From Histoplasma ohiense (Eukaryota; Ascomycota; Eurotiomycetes; Onygenales; Ajellomycetaceae): a stretch of 64,000 nucleotides of DNA. Location of the stretch: NCBI GenBank assembly GCA_017607445.1, contig JAEVHH010000006.1:3410001-3474000 (forward strand), read 5' to 3'. This document shows positions 46,297 to 60,000 of the stretch, piece after piece. Under the pieces are notes generated by a model. It did no database searches and had not been told where the DNA came from. It saw only the letters and a program-made list of their open reading frames with translations. The first letter of the stretch is position 1; each line of letters begins with the position of its first letter. The translations under genes were made by a program, and so were the position numbers.

Positions 46297-46767
46297 TGTA
46301 ACAGATGTACTTCAATTAACAATTTGATACTATTCTAATTACAGATTATGAATTGATTAAGAAAAGAAAGAGAAAAGAAATCAGAAGAAAAGGTTGTACA
46401 AAGGAGGTTCTTATAGAGGAAAGTTCAGAGTGGAAGAATATCAGAAGCCACTCCACAGTGAAGTGTGGAGTGAAAGAACATTAAGAGGTACACATAAGAA
46501 TCATTAGAAGCTACATGAGTGTGGAATGTGGGGTGGGGGAATCATTGAGAGCTACACAGAAGAATCATTAGAGACTACATGAGTGCGGAACACAGAGCAG
46601 AAGAATGTAAGAAGCTACATGGAAGAATTGTTAGAAACTACACAAGCGCGGAGCACGGAGCGGAAGAACATCGAGGGTTACACGAGGTCACAACAGCCAG
46701 AAATGAGTGGGTGCAGGAGGGGAGTTGGTTGCATAAGTTGATTACTAACAGGTGCTAACCTGTCACA
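46297..46767 (-). repeat. Family 1 5' LTR of E2
   Basis: 471 bp. The inner edge (TGTAACAGATGTACTTC) lacks CpG. The outer 130 bp hold several (AAGCGCGGAGCACGGAGCGG). The primer site complement AATCAATTTGTAA is adjacent at about 46284-46296. Confidence 0.93.
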
Positions 46768-49700
46768 GTTTGTATGAAAGACATCATGAATGTCAGACAG
46801 AGTGTTGAGTTGATAATTGTGTGTGTCTAGCACTTTCTTCACCATATACTTGATATGATGATAATCTAGTATACACAAGAGATGATCTGTTCTTATGTTC
46901 TTGAGATCTAGTCAGACTTTGTCTTTTATATGATATCAGATTGCAGAACTTCTTCTGATGTTTGTTTGATTCTCATAATCTTACTAAATGCTGATCATTG
47001 AAGCTTCTGCTCATTTGTGAGCTTTCTTCAGCTTACTCATGATGTTCTCTGCTGTCTGTATGAGGCTGTGGATGTACACAGTTTCTCAGAGAGTCTTGAA
47101 GAAGTTCAGAATCTCTAAGTTGTATCTGTGTAGAAGAAAGAATGAGCTTACATCTGTCATAGCAGAATCTCAACTGTTAATTGCAATCTCAGTGTATGAC
47201 AGCAGATTGCTTCAGTTGTCTTGTATGTAATTGCAGAACTTATAGAGGATGTTCTTTATCATTTATATCATTCTCTCAGTAGCTCCATCAGTCTCTGAGT
47301 GGTATGCTGTTGATAACTTTTGTTCAATTCTTAATAATTGGCATACATAGGCTCAGAATGCACTGATGAATTGACTGTCTCTATCTGACACAATGAATGA
47401 AGACAGATCATGCATATGATAGAATGAGCTTCTGACAAAGACATCTGCAACTACTTCAGTGTTTATCTTGTTACAGAGCTGTAGTATTACACTCTTGCTG
47501 AGTTGATTGACAATGACTAGAATGTTTGTAGAATCTCTGTTTTTGAATGAGAAAACTGCAAAATTGATAGCTATATTGCATCAAGTTTGATTGAAGACAG
47601 ATAGAGGCTTCAGCATCTCTTTTCAGTGTTCATACTATACTGTCACTGAGTCACAGTGATCACAGTTGTGTATGAACTGATGTATGTCTTTTGACATATC
47701 TGATCAGTAGAATTCTTGAATGATGATGTTGTATATGATTTTGTGTTCTGAGTGTCTGATCATCAATGAGTCATGAATTTCTTGTATAATCTGTGTTTGT
47801 AGAGGTTCTGAATCAGAGACCCATCATCTATCTCAAAAGTGTAAGCAGTTGTCATTGTTGATTGAATATGCTGAGATATCTGTTCTTGAATATATGTCTG
47901 TGGGGAATTGAGGTGCTTTGCTTTGTATAGCTTTGATGACTTGTTGTCAGAATTCATCTATCTCTGCTGCTAGTCTTCATTGTTCTTTGAGTGAGGGTTC
48001 TTGAGCTCAGAACTGGTTGATATGTATGCAGAGTTTATCTGATTGTGTAGAACTTTCTATGATTGCAGAGTTGATTAATCAATGCTCTCAGTGTTTTCAT
48101 CTGTCATCTAAGTCATCAGATGGTATATTTTGTTCTCAGTGAGACAGAGCATCTGCAAGAGTGTTCTCTACTTCAGATTGATAATGAATTGTGAATGAAA
48201 AATGACTAAGAAACAATGATCAATGCATATGTCTCTCAGTGAGTTTATGAGTGGTTGTGAAGTACTCTAGATTCTTATGATCAGTAACAATCTTGAATCT
48301 CTCAACACTCATGAGTTTGAATTTTCATTCTTTGAAACATTGTATGATCACTAGAAGCTTCTTGTTGTAGATCTTGTAGTTGCATTCAGTGAGTGACATT
48401 TTTTTCAAGGTGAAGGCACAGAGTTGTAGAACATCATCATTATTATATTGCATCAGTGCTTCATCTACTACATAATCTGAGGTGTCTGTTTTGAGAATTG
48501 TATGCTTATCTGAATTGAATGATTGCAGCATTGAAGTGCTTGTGAATATATGCTTCAGCTTTTTGAATGCTGTGTCTGCTTTGTCAGTTCATTGAAATAC
48601 AGCATCTTTCTGAGTCAGATCTGTCAGTGATTGTATGATATCAGAGAAGTCTTTGATAAATCTTTGATAGAAGTTGATGAATTCTAGAAAGCTTCTAGTC
48701 TCTTTTACTGAGACTAATGCCTCTCAGTTGAGGATTGCTTCCACCTTCTTAGAATTCATGCATATGTCTTTTTCAGCTTTGATGATGAATTCTAGATAGG
48801 TTGTAGACTTGATCTTGAAGTTGCATTTGTCAATGTTCACTTGCAGTTCAGCTTTACATAGATGGTCAAGCACTTGTTGTACATGCTTGCAGTGCTCAGT
48901 GAGCAGTCCATCAGTGAAGATCAGAATATTATTCATATATGCTGAGGTGATCTTGTTGAGCAGATCTTGTAGAGCTCAGTTAATGTATTTCTGAAATGTA
49001 TTTGAGGCATTCACTAATTCAAAGAGAGTCACTGTCCATTTGTATAATCTGTAATGTGTATGAAAAGTGGTTAGCCATTCATCACCTTCATTAATCCTTA
49101 TCTTATAGAAGGCTGCAGAGATGTCAAGCTTTGTAAATCATTTTGCTTTTTCTATTTATTCAAGTATTTTGTTGATGAGTGGGAGAGAATATCAGTCCTT
49201 CTGTGTAATCTTGTTGAGTTCTTGATAGTCAATGCAGAATCATAAACCTTCTTCTGATTTCTTTGTGAACAGTACAGATGCTGCAGTGAGTGAGTTGCTA
49301 ACACAAATGAAGTCTTTGTTCAGTAATCTGTTGAGTGTTTTTTGTAGAATGAGGAGTTTGTTGTGTGATATGCTGTAGAGAGAATCTCAGAGTGATTGTG
49401 AGTTCTTACTGTCTTTCTTGATGAGCTCAATTGTATGATCTATACCAGGTTCTTGATAAGAAGGAAGCTTTTCAGCTTCTTTTTCATCAAACATATCTGC
49501 AAAATCTTTGTATAATTCAGATAGTTCTTTGCATGATTTCTTGAGATTCTTGAGTTCTAGTTTCTCTAACATCTTTTTGATATCTGTCATGCTAGCAGTG
49601 AACACTTGGACATTCTTCTTCTCATGTGCTTGATGAGTTAGTAGTTTGTACACTTCTGCTGATATCTGAGTGAGATCAGTGGTTCTATTGACATCTTTCT

Positions 49701-50126
49701 CATAAACATGATTGCCTTCTGAGAAAATAAGACAGCAGTTGTGTGTGTTCAATAAGGTTCCAAATTCTGTGAGCCATGATAGACTGAGCATTAGATTGTA
49801 CTCAAGATCTTGTATTTTGTATGCATATATGTTCTTTTTCTTGTGTTCTTCTATGTTGACATTAAATCTTACCATGTTGTAGGAGGCAGATCCTCTGAGG
49901 CCATCAAATTCACTGAGCTTACACAGTTTAGAAAAGAGAATATGCTGGAGCTTATGCTTCTTGATCAGCTGGGTGTCTATAAGAGTGTAATGAAGAAAAC
50001 CACTGTCTACCATTGCTTGTATGTTGACTAGACTATTTACAATGACAGAGACTATAATTGTGTCTGCTTGTATCTTCTACTCAAATCTTCAGCTAGCTTT
50101 TTGCTTCTTGAGCTCTCATCTGTGTT

Positions 50127-51140
50127 TTAGAGTGAGAGCTTGTCTTTTCTCTGTTCTTGCCTATCTGCAGGCGATGCAGTGTTCATGTGTGTGAGGGGTT
50201 TACTCAGAGCAATTGCATTTGAACATTGATTTACAAAGTGCTCTGACTTGTCACAGTGTATGCAGACTTCTCTGATGATTTGATTGGCAGCATTCTTTTC
50301 TGAGATGTTGGAGACTCTTGAGCAGCTTGTATTCATGTGTGGGATTCAGTTCATTGATTCTGGTTTGAAGGTGGGGGGTGCTGCAGAATGATTTGAGATG
50401 TATGCATTTATTCAGTGAAATTCTCTGTGATTTTGAAGTGCACAGAACTGAGACAGATTGTTGTTCAACAGACAAAGATCAGTGCAGAATTCACTGTATA
50501 TTAAGAGCTTTGAACACTCTATACTTTGATTATGCAACTGAAAGTTCAAGTTCTTGAACAATATATTGATTTTGACAGCATTGTTCCAGTCTTGTCCACC
50601 TGTTTCTAGAAGTTTGTGATTGAATTCAGAAAGATAAATTGCCAATGTGATGTCCATCTGATGAGTTTGATTAAGCCAGTCTAATGCCTTGGCTTGAAGT
50701 GTAGAATTGAGGAAGAGGGAGTTGAGTTGTTGAAAGACTAGCTCTGATGTACACTGATGATTCTGACAATGGCTCATTCAGGATTGAAATTTTGCTAACA
50801 TGTCACCATCCAATCTGCTATGAATATACCACATTTGATTGGATAGTGAGTCTATTGCTTGTCCATCAATGTCCAATTTGGTGTTTGCTTTTGACTTTCA
50901 TGTGAGGTAGAGTGCTAGATCTCTCTTGTATTTGTTGAGGATTGAAAGCTTCTCTCTTGGGGGCTTTTCATGAGGCACAGGTGTAGAAGAAATGATGAAT
51001 ATGAAAGTGCTCATCTCAGCAAGTTGTTGTTGCAATTCAGTCATCTGTAGCATCTGCTGCTGAAGAATGCTTCATAGATCTAAGTTATCATCTGCTGTGT
51101 TTGAATGTGATGGGTGTTTGTAGAATTGCTTGTAGTTCAT
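50127..51140 (-). pseudogene. gag of family 1 copy E1
   Basis: 1,014 nt from ATG to the conserved TAA. The open part 50412-50777 (121 codons, CQNHQCTSELVFQQLNSLF) is the best preserved. CCHC knuckle CIHCDKSEHFVNQC near 50260. The heptamer before the stop has decayed to GAGAAAA (50145-50151). Confidence 0.83.
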
Positions 51141-51514
51141 TTTGATATCTAAGAACATATAATAAAAAAAAAGAAAAGAAATACTTGTAGACACTTGGTC
51201 CTCTCACAGACATTATTTGCAGTGTTGTGATGCTAAGCTTGGTCAAGCTTCTTCATGAACACTATTCACAGTGTTATGGTTTGTAGACATTTGGGCCTTG
51301 TAGAACACAGTTGATTGTGTTTCAGACATTTAGACACAACAGTCTATATAACTAACAATAAGAACACTCAGACCCACAAGGAATCTCTTGTAATAACTAG
51401 ACACTCAGACCTGTAAACAACACACTTGGGTGTAAGAACTGGTAATGATGCACTCAGATGTAAGAACTAATAATGAGACACTCAGATCTTAAATGCAGAA
51501 GAATCAATTCATAA

Positions 51515-52048
51515 TATAACAGATGTACTTCAATTAACAATTTGGTACTATTCTAATTACAGATTACAAATTGATTAAGAAAAGAAAGAGAAAAGAAATC
51601 AGAAGAAAAAGTCATATGAAGAGGGTTCTTATAGAGGAAAGTTCAGAGTGGAAGAATATCAGAAGCTGCTTCACAGTAAAGTGCAGAGTGGAAGAACATT
51701 AAGAGATACACATAAGAATTGTTAGAAGCTACACAAGTGCAGAACATGGAGCAGAAGAATCATTGAGAGCTACATGAAAGAATTGTTAGAGACTACACAA
51801 GTGCAGAACACAGAGTGGGAGAACATAAGAAGCTACACAGAAGAATCATTAGAGACTACACAAATACAGAACACAGAGCAGAAGAACATAAAGAGCTATA
51901 TGAAAGAATTGTTAGAAACTACACGAGCGCGGAGCATGGAGCGGAAGAACATCAAGGGTTACGCGAGGTCACAACAGCCAGGAATGGGCGGGTGCAGGAG
52001 GGGAGTTGGTTGCGTAAGTTAATTACTAATGGGTGCTAACCCGTCACA
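51515..52048 (-). repeat. Family 1 5' LTR of E1
   Basis: 534 bp. The inner edge TATAACAGATG shows even the terminal G mutated. The outer 130 bp keep many CpGs (GAGCGCGGAGC, TTACGCGAGG, GGGCGGG). Followed by CACTG. Confidence 0.93.
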
Positions 52049-55000
52049 CACTGTGGGCATTGTCATCAGAAAATTCACTGCAGCCACTTTTCTCTGACTA
52101 GCTGAGAATGATAATGAAGATGAAGATGAGGATTTCATCAGCAGTATATCTGCTGTCTTTCACTGACAGATATCACACACACTGTGGATGGGAAACTGTG
52201 TCTATGATGATACTGTCAACTTCCAAGACAGCTTGACAGACACTGAGCTGCAGAAGTTTCAGCATGTCAGTGAGCTCTGACATCAGCTCATTCACAATCT
52301 CACTGTATTTCATCTGACTGCTTCTCCCTCTCTATTTCCAACTCTGACTCAAGACCTCAGCCAAGTCAGCAATTCATTCACTCATCAGTCAGTCAATCTA
52401 ACAAATCAGAAAGAAGAGAACAAAAACCTCTTCAAATATCAGTGAATGAATTCAGAGATGAAGTTTCAACTTGTGCAGTGATTGATTCATCAAGTCACTT
52501 CAGTCTGCAGTCATCAGCATTGAATCATGGAACAGACACATCTCATTCTGCAGTGTATGTATGATGAGTATACTCAGTATCAGTCCATCATGCAGAAGCA
52601 GACAATGCAGTATGTGCTCAATAAAGCTAATCAGATTATCACAGTTCTTCACATTGATGAGAGAAAGAGTCTGCTCTATCTTCTCCTCTGTCAACTTTCT
52701 GATGCCAGCACCACAGTGGTGATACTGCCACTGATTGTGCTCAAGAAGAAGATGAGACAACAGTGTCAGATAACTGACATCAGTATCAGAGTCTGAGATC
52801 AGATCTGTAATGCTGAGGATTTCATCTTCTGTTCTCTCATTATAGTGAGGGTGAAGCAGACAGTTAATTGACACTTTCACTCTCTGTTGTTCTGACTGTA
52901 TATAGTCAATCAGCTAGACTACATAATCTTCAATGAGTGTCATCTGATCATCACTGCTGCATTATACTGAAAGAGTCTCACTCTACTACTCATGTTGTGG
53001 GAACTGATATGTCAGTTTGTGTTTCTGATCAGAACACTGTCTCTTCATCTGATTGGAAAGTTCAAGAAGATCTTGCTAGTACAGAGTGCTCAGATCATAC
53101 ACAGTATGATCATCTGATATAATCTGTTCTATAAAATGATCATCTACTCACTCAATCAGAAACTGATGCTGGATTATAGAATTCTCTGAATTCAGAATGC
53201 TCTAAGAAGATTGAATCCATTCACTCATATCATCATCTACTGTTAGAGCAGACAGAAAACAGAGAAGATGGCTCATCATCTTCACTGTCTCTATTATCAT
53301 TTCCATTTCATCACTTCAGAGAATAAAGCTGTTGTTCTGAGACAATGATATGCAGAAGAGTCACTCTTGATCACTGTCATATCTATCTTTGATATGAGTA
53401 TTGATCATACTGCTGTGCAGCTGATCATTCATCTGAGTACATCTCACAGCATAATCAACTTTGCACAGAAGACTGAATGTCTGAGCTGTGACAGTCAGAA
53501 CAGACAATCAATCATTCTTTTGTCACCACAGTGAATGCTGTCATTGACAACTCAATATAAAGTTCTGATGTCTGATAAGAAACAGATCATGCATGCATTT
53601 CTTCATCAATTTTGATGTCAGATTGCTGAGCTCTCTCACTTTCTGAATGATGTAGTCATTTCATATGGGGATGCTTATGTTCTCTGTGATTGATATCAGA
53701 TCACAGAGCTCTTATTTGTCAGCTCATCTGTACAGTCTGTATAGTCAAGCTCATCTGTATCATCAAATTCATCTGTATCATCAAGCTCATTCATATCATC
53801 AAGTTCATCTGTACAGTCAACTGATTCTGTGAAGACTGTCTCTGAGAATGATCTGACTGATCTGATCATTGGTGCCCATCTTAGAGCTGATCAGATACAG
53901 AAGAAGATGCATCTCTTTGAGAAGTATCAGAGCTGTCTTCAACAACTTCAGAGTCTATACATAATCTGTTGACTTCTTCTCTATGCAGAAGTCCTTCCCA
54001 ACACATGGCATGGTCTTCAATCATGTAATAACCCACAACAATTCAAGTATTTCAGAGCTCATCAACAGATCAAGCAGAACAGCCTTTGCTGAGAGGGCTG
54101 AATAGAGATGTACACAGCATGTTTTTGCTGTTACAACTCACAGACAGTGTGCAAGCAGCAGAATCATGATCAATGCAATTACTCTGATCTGATCATATCA
54201 GCATACTGAGTGATATATCAGAATCAGATTTGAAGATTAAATCATCTTTTCAATTTGACTGAAGAATATGTTCCTTCTGATGAGGCAGTCTATATGCAGT
54301 GGCTGGGCAGAAAGTGGAAGGTGTATGATGTGACAGTATCAAATGCTATATTAATTGCTGATCAGATGTTTCAAATGCTCTTATCTAGTCAGTAACTCTA
54401 AGACAGTATATAGATACAGTTTTGTACTGCTAAAGAGTTTCTTACTATTTACTGCAAAATCTTTAAACTTGATTATTTCTTGACAGATAAAAATTTAGCA
54501 TTCACATATCATTGAAATCAATTCTTAGATTCTTCAGCTGTCATGTCTATATAAATCTGATATGTTTTAATAGTAATTTATTATTCTGTCTACCTTGCTG
54601 AATGAAGCTGTGCTGATTTCTGAATTTAGCAATATATACATTGATGACTTCAGATGGCAGCATCAACTCTCAGATCTAGCTCTGTCTTGACAACATCTCA
54701 GTCATCTAGAGCATACAGAGCAACACAGCAGCCATCTCAAATCAAATCTTCAACTACTGTCATGAGCTTCTCAGACAGCACAATATCAGTCTGAAATGAT
54801 CTTCTGAGTATATGAGAATTGAGAACAATGAGAAAGCAGATCATCTGAATAAGTAGACAGTCTCATCTATAGCAGCTTCAGTCTATAGACTCAAGATTTC
54901 ATCCACAGTCAGTGATATCTGCACAGTGGCTAAGCAGCTTAGTCAGAAGATAAGACAAAAGTAATGAAGAGAAGTCTGTGAAAAACTCTCTGACTGATAT

Positions 55001-55068
55001 CAGAGCTGAAGATTCAGCAGATCAACTGTGAAATATCAGATGAAGATCTCTTCAGAGCTCATCATGTC

Positions 55069-55335
55069 TGTGAGATGTAGTGACAGTGTGAAGAGTAACA
55101 GTAGAAGATAGTTTATAGTGTAGTGGAGATAATAGTAATATATTGTAGAGTGTAATATAGTAGTGTAATGTAGTGTAGCTAATCACTAAGAAAGAAAAGA
55201 AAGAGAAAGAAGATGTGCGAAATACATACATCAATATATATATACATGTAGAAATAGCGGTAGTGAGAGTATAATGGAAAGAGGTAAGAATAAGCAAAGA
55301 TAATAAGGAAATAATAAATGAGTGAGTGCATTACA
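55069..55335 (-). repeat. Family 2 3' LTR of copy F
   Basis: 267 bp. The polypurine tract complement (ATTGCCCCCCTTTTTT) follows at 55336-55349. The next 170 bp still keep CpGs (ATCGATCGCGTCCCC). Confidence 0.92.
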
Positions 55336-57090
55336 ATTGCCCCCCTTTTTTATAAGAGCTGCCCTCAGCAATTGTATAGATAGCTTGTATACACATTGCA
55401 TTCCTGTATTGTAAGTTCCGCTTGTTGATAGCAGTATATCGATCGCGTCCCCTAGATAGCTTGTATATGCGTTGTTATCGATTTTCTAATGAGGTGGAAT
55501 TGATGGATTCTTTGGTTGCTAGGGGTTGCATGCAGAGAAGCAAAAAGAATTTCTTTTCTCTTGAAGATTTCTCTTCTTTTTTAACTTGATCATCATCAAA
55601 GCTTCTTTCTGTTCTGCTGTGATTTTTTATTTTCAATAAAAATTTTTAAATTTTTTATATTGTTGTTCTTTCTCTCCCTCTCTTTTTTATTGAAATGAGC
55701 TTTCTTGATTATTCTGATTTTAAGTAAGTTGTTTCTTGGGCACTTATCATGTATTATTGTTGGTGTTCCTTGTCAGTGGTGTTATTAGTGTGGTCATGTG
55801 TGCCACTAGCTCATTTCTGTATAGCATCATTTGCTGTTTGCTTGTTATATTGCTCTAAGTTTAGCTCTAATCATATGATGCACAACAGTTGAATTTCTTG
55901 TGAACATTGTGCCTCCAAGCTGAAGGATGTTGACTTCTGATGTGTGTTGAGGTCAAATGCTCAGAAGCATTGTGAGACTTGTGTCTCTGCAGAGAAATTC
56001 TGCAAATCTGTGAGTAATTCTCTTTAATTCTTATTTTCTCTTTCTTTTTCTTCAAATTTGCTTTTGAATAGATAGTAGTGCTCTTAGCAATGTTGATATA
56101 CTGATAATGATGCTAGATGTGTGATATGCCTCTTCTGAGGTGCATCATGCACGGGTGAGTGTTTATCTTTGCAGAGATGGCAGTTGAGAAGAATATGATC
56201 AATCACAAAAGTTGTCTTTGTTGTTTGATAAAATGATTGAATGCATTTTGTCTGGTGATGCTGTCTGCTCAAGACAGAGCAGAGGTGAATGCTCTATAAT
56301 CTCAGCATCAGACAGCAGCTGAGTCTGCAGAGATGCAGATTTTGAAGACTGTGATTGTGTCTGATTCTTTCAGAGCAGAGATGTTAAAGAAAGAGAGGGT
56401 TTTGAGAATGATGAGCTTCAAGAGCTCTGTGATGAAGAAGTTGACTGAAGAGAGATTGATTGAAGAGAAGTTGACTGAAGAGTCAATGAAGAAGATTGTG
56501 AAGACACTGATGGCTGCAGCAGTGTCTGTGGTGCCTGCTTTCCTTGTCAATTTGCCACTGATGTCTGTGAAGCAGAGGAAGAGGGTGCTCTGAATGGTGG
56601 AGAAGTGAAAGAAAAAGATGAAGAGAAATGCCTTTCTTCATCAGATATACTGAAGAATGAATAGATTGATGAAGAAGAGAAGATATGAGAAGATAAATGT
56701 TTTGTGAAATAGACATTTGTCTATATCTCTGCACCCAAAATAAGTGCTGGTAATATATGAGTATCAAAAGGAGTATTGAGTGAGAGTGACAGAGAGAGAG
56801 AATGAGAGAGATGATGGAAGAAAGAAGAGAAAGTGAGAGATGAGAGATGAGATGAGAGTGAATGAACTGAGAATCTTTAGACTTTTCTTAGAACCCATTT
56901 TCTTTGTTTTTTTCTTACTTGTATGTTTTATTTTCTTGTATTTATTATACTCAAATTGAATTTTTTCTTTTTTCTCTTTTCTCTGATAAAATCCTTCTAA
57001 AAAAAAAAAAATGCATTTGATTGAAGTTTGAATGAGATTTGTGTTTCTAGTGTTTTTTGATTTAAGATTTGTGCTTCTGATGTCTTTTGA
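55336..57090 (-). other. Long 3' region of family 2 copy F
   Basis: Colinear with 7892-9570 of copy C. The antisense charged ORF (56333-56593 plus) and the serine/isoleucine-rich sense ORF (56308-56550 minus) recur in the same frames. No recognised domain. Confidence 0.5.
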
Positions 57091-57099
57091 CTTGATGTT

Positions 57100-60000
57100 C
57101 ATGCTTTTGATGTTTGAGAGTATGTTGTTTTTGTATTTGTTGTTTGTTTTCTTGTTCAAGGAAGATTTTGAATGTCTGAGTGTTCAATATGTTTTCTTTC
57201 AGTTTCCATGTATCACCACTAGAACTTCAATCTGTTCATCTCACAAGATATTTCAGAGGTTTGTTTTTTTGTTGTTGTTTTTCAAGAATTTCTTCAACTT
57301 GATATTCTTTTTCACTGTTGACAAGTTTCAGTTCTGGTTCTGATAGAGCTCCATTTCTGCAGTTGTATGGCTTCAATAAAAATACATGAAATACAGAATG
57401 AATGCTTCTATATAAAGATGACAGTTCTAGTTTGTACACTTGTTTTCTGATGATATTCAGAATCTTGAAGAATTCAATATATTTATGATCAAGTTTGTGA
57501 ACCAGGCGCAGCAATTGAAGATTTTTTGTATTGAGCATGATATAGTCATCTATTTTAAATTGTTGAGGTTTATATTTTGCATTGTAATAGATTTTCTGTG
57601 CTTGTCACATCTTTTGTAGATTCTTGATGAGCTTATGATGTGTTTCTTTGATATGTTTCATGCAGCTAGCAGTATGTATGGCGACTGGTTGTGGTGGTTT
57701 GCTGATATTAATTTTTAAATCAGATTGATATCCCATTAAGACTTCTGCAGATGTCATTTCAGTAGAGGCATGTTGAGAGATATTGTAAACAAACTGCATC
57801 AGCAGTAGTCAGTGTGCTCAGTCATCTTGATGATAGTTGATAAAGTATTGAAGATAATGTTTCAAGATTTGATTTTGTCATTCTGTTTGATCATCTGTTT
57901 GAGAGTGAAAGGCTGTTGAAAGTTTCCAGTGTGTGCCTAGCATATAACAAAAGATGGACCAATAATGACTTGTAAACAGCAAATCTTGATCAGATATATG
58001 GTTTTTGAGTACTCTGTAAATTGTATAGAACTTGATATAAATGATTTCTGCTAGTTCATTAATCATAATGTTTTTGATGCAAGGAATATAGATTGTAAAC
58101 TTGGTATATATATCCACAATCACTAAAATTGCATCATAGATTTGATGGAGAAATGTAGAGACTGACAAGTCTGTAATAAAATCTATAGTAATGAACTCAA
58201 AAAGATTTGATGATAAGAGAATTGTATTCAATTCTTCATATTGTCTGTGCTGTTTTGACTTTACTCTTTGACAAGTATTATAAGTGGATATATAATCTTT
58301 GACATCTCTGACTAGCTCATGTCAATAGTATTTGTTCTGAATACTGTCTATGAACTTTTTTATATCAAAGTGACCTCTCTGTGGATCATCATGATTTGCA
58401 CTGATAATTTCATCAATGAATGTCTTTTATTGAGAGACATACACACAATCATCAGCACACAATATATCATTCTCAGAAATTGTTCATAGTATATTTTCAG
58501 TGACAGTCATATTCTTTTCTTTTATCTTCTCTCTTTGCTCAGCAGCAAAAGAATCAATCTTCTGTGCTTTACTCAGAAATGAGATGAAGGATTTGAGCAT
58601 TTCTGTATATGCTGAGTCCTCAAGAATAGCCTTATTGACTGCAATCCAGGGCATATATTGCTCAATATGCAATGAAGAGAAAGAGTTTACACAAGAGATA
58701 GAAGATGTCAATATATGAAGCACTTTTCACTCATTAAAAGAAGCATTTTGCTCATTAGAGACTCATACACAGACTACATCAGAAGAAATATCATTTTGAA
58801 AAAAAGTATCAGTTTCTCAGTCTAGTCTAACTCCATGTTTCAGCTTCTGTTGCAGAGTAGATAATATAGTTTGATCATTATAGACCTCACTGTAGTCTGT
58901 GTGATGACTGAGCTCATCAGCTGAATTCTTTGATTCAGAGTGATGCAGTAATACAAAATCATAAGTAGATAAAGCTTCCACTCATCTGATCTGATGTCTG
59001 TTCAGTTTCTTAGTCATCATAAAGTACTGCAGATTGGCATGATCAGATCAGACTTGAATTGAATACTGACTTTTCTTCAGATAGTGTCTTCAATTTTTAA
59101 ATGCTGCTACAATAGTCAAGAGTTCTTTATCATGAATATCATAATGCATTTCCACATCAATCAACTTTCTTGATCAGAAGACAACTGAATGTCAGTGTTC
59201 ATCATTCTGCAACTGTGACAGAATAGCAGTGACTGCAAAAGTGAATGCATCAGATTCAATCTGAATATACTGAGCTGGGTCAAAATGAGCTAATAGAGAA
59301 GCACACATAAAGTGTGATTTAAGTTCATTGAAAATGCTTTGAGCATTTTCTGTTCATATAAAAGTGGCTTTTCTTTTCTTCTTCTTGCTCTCTTTTGTAA
59401 GTTCAAATAATGGGGCTGCAATAGAGGAGAAAGACTTAATAAATTGCTGATAGAAATTAGCAAAGCTCAAGAAGAATTGAATCTCTTTAATTGATTTAGA
59501 TGTAGATCATTTCACAATAGTGGAGACTCTGTCTGACTTCATCTTGACATTATTTGTATCTATAACAAACCTCAGAAATGAGACTTTGTTCACTTCAAAT
59601 TCACATTTAGAGAGTTTTGCAAATAGATTTGCATGCTCAAGATGTTCTAGCATCTTAATAACATGCACTTTATGTTTCTGCTTTGAATTGGAGAATATGA
59701 GAATGTCATTCAAATAGACAACACAACATATATTCAACAAATCAGACAAGGCATTGTTAATGTATGCTTGAAATGTCACTGAAGCATTAGCTAGTTCAAA
59801 TGGCATAACTACATATTCAAAATGTTCATATCTTGTTCTAAAGACTGTCTTTCAACAGTCTTTTGCTGCTATAAGTATGCAGTGATAGGCATCTTGAAGA
59901 TTCAGCTTAGTGAATATCTTGGCTTTTGAAAGTCTATCAAGTAATTCACTTATTAGAGATAGAGGGTATTGATTCTTGATGATCATTTGATTTAATCCTC

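Larger units (their letters stand above)
40807..46767 (-). mobile_element. Family 1 chromovirus copy E2, full length, 5961 bp, inside E1
   Basis: Minus strand with two 471-bp LTRs and a perfect GTTTG duplication (40802-40806, 46768-46772). It is shorter than A and E1 mainly because each LTR lacks one 63-bp unit. It is the youngest insertion of its stack by position, and it keeps the intact G_GGA_AAA heptamer. It is nevertheless decayed by TGA stops. Confidence 0.94.
40529..50145 (-). pseudogene. pol of family 1 copy E1 (split by E2)
   Basis: Two parts: 46773-50145 and 40529-40806. The protease is the longest open stretch, 49387-50013 (MVDSGFLHYTLID), 208 codons. RT box YMNN at about 48925-48936. 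RNase H 48325-48531 (LKTDTSDYVVDEALM). Integrase 46900-47960. The chromodomain end is beyond E2, at 40560-40700. TGA stops recur. Confidence 0.85.
40008..52048 (-). mobile_element. Family 1 chromovirus copy E1, interrupted by E2
   Basis: Minus strand, comprising 40008-40806 and 46773-52048 (6075 bp of its own). LTRs of 534 bp lie at both ends, with a perfect CACTG duplication (40003-40007, 52049-52053). It is inserted in the RecQ-like pseudogene and itself received E2 with a perfect GTTTG duplication. Decayed by transitions; gag length preserved. Confidence 0.93.
37591..54430 (+). pseudogene. RecQ-like helicase of the telomere-linked (TLH) type, split by E1/E2
   Basis: Plus strand, comprising 37591-40007 and 52054-54430, with a CACTG duplication at the break. 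The N-terminal part has a C2H2-like finger (CNYC...HYNKEH, 37976-38031) of the kind found in DUF3505-type proteins. A conserved middle region follows (HIISISAHLQL, LFISYHKSL-like text near 39700). The right half has the helicase domain: a decayed motif I (ERKSLLYLL) and TTVVILPLIVLKKKM at 52650-52760, NECH in place of DECH near 52935, and decayed motifs V/VI (DHTAVQLIIHL, near 53400-53460). Stops are frequent. TLH genes occur in subtelomeres and repeat-rich regions of many ascomycetes. Limits are approximate. Confidence 0.72.

Noticed and set aside
5748..52053. CACTG before B and flanking E1 as evidence that B and E1 arose from one event
   Set aside because: A 5-bp match can occur by chance, and the wider flanks are unrelated.
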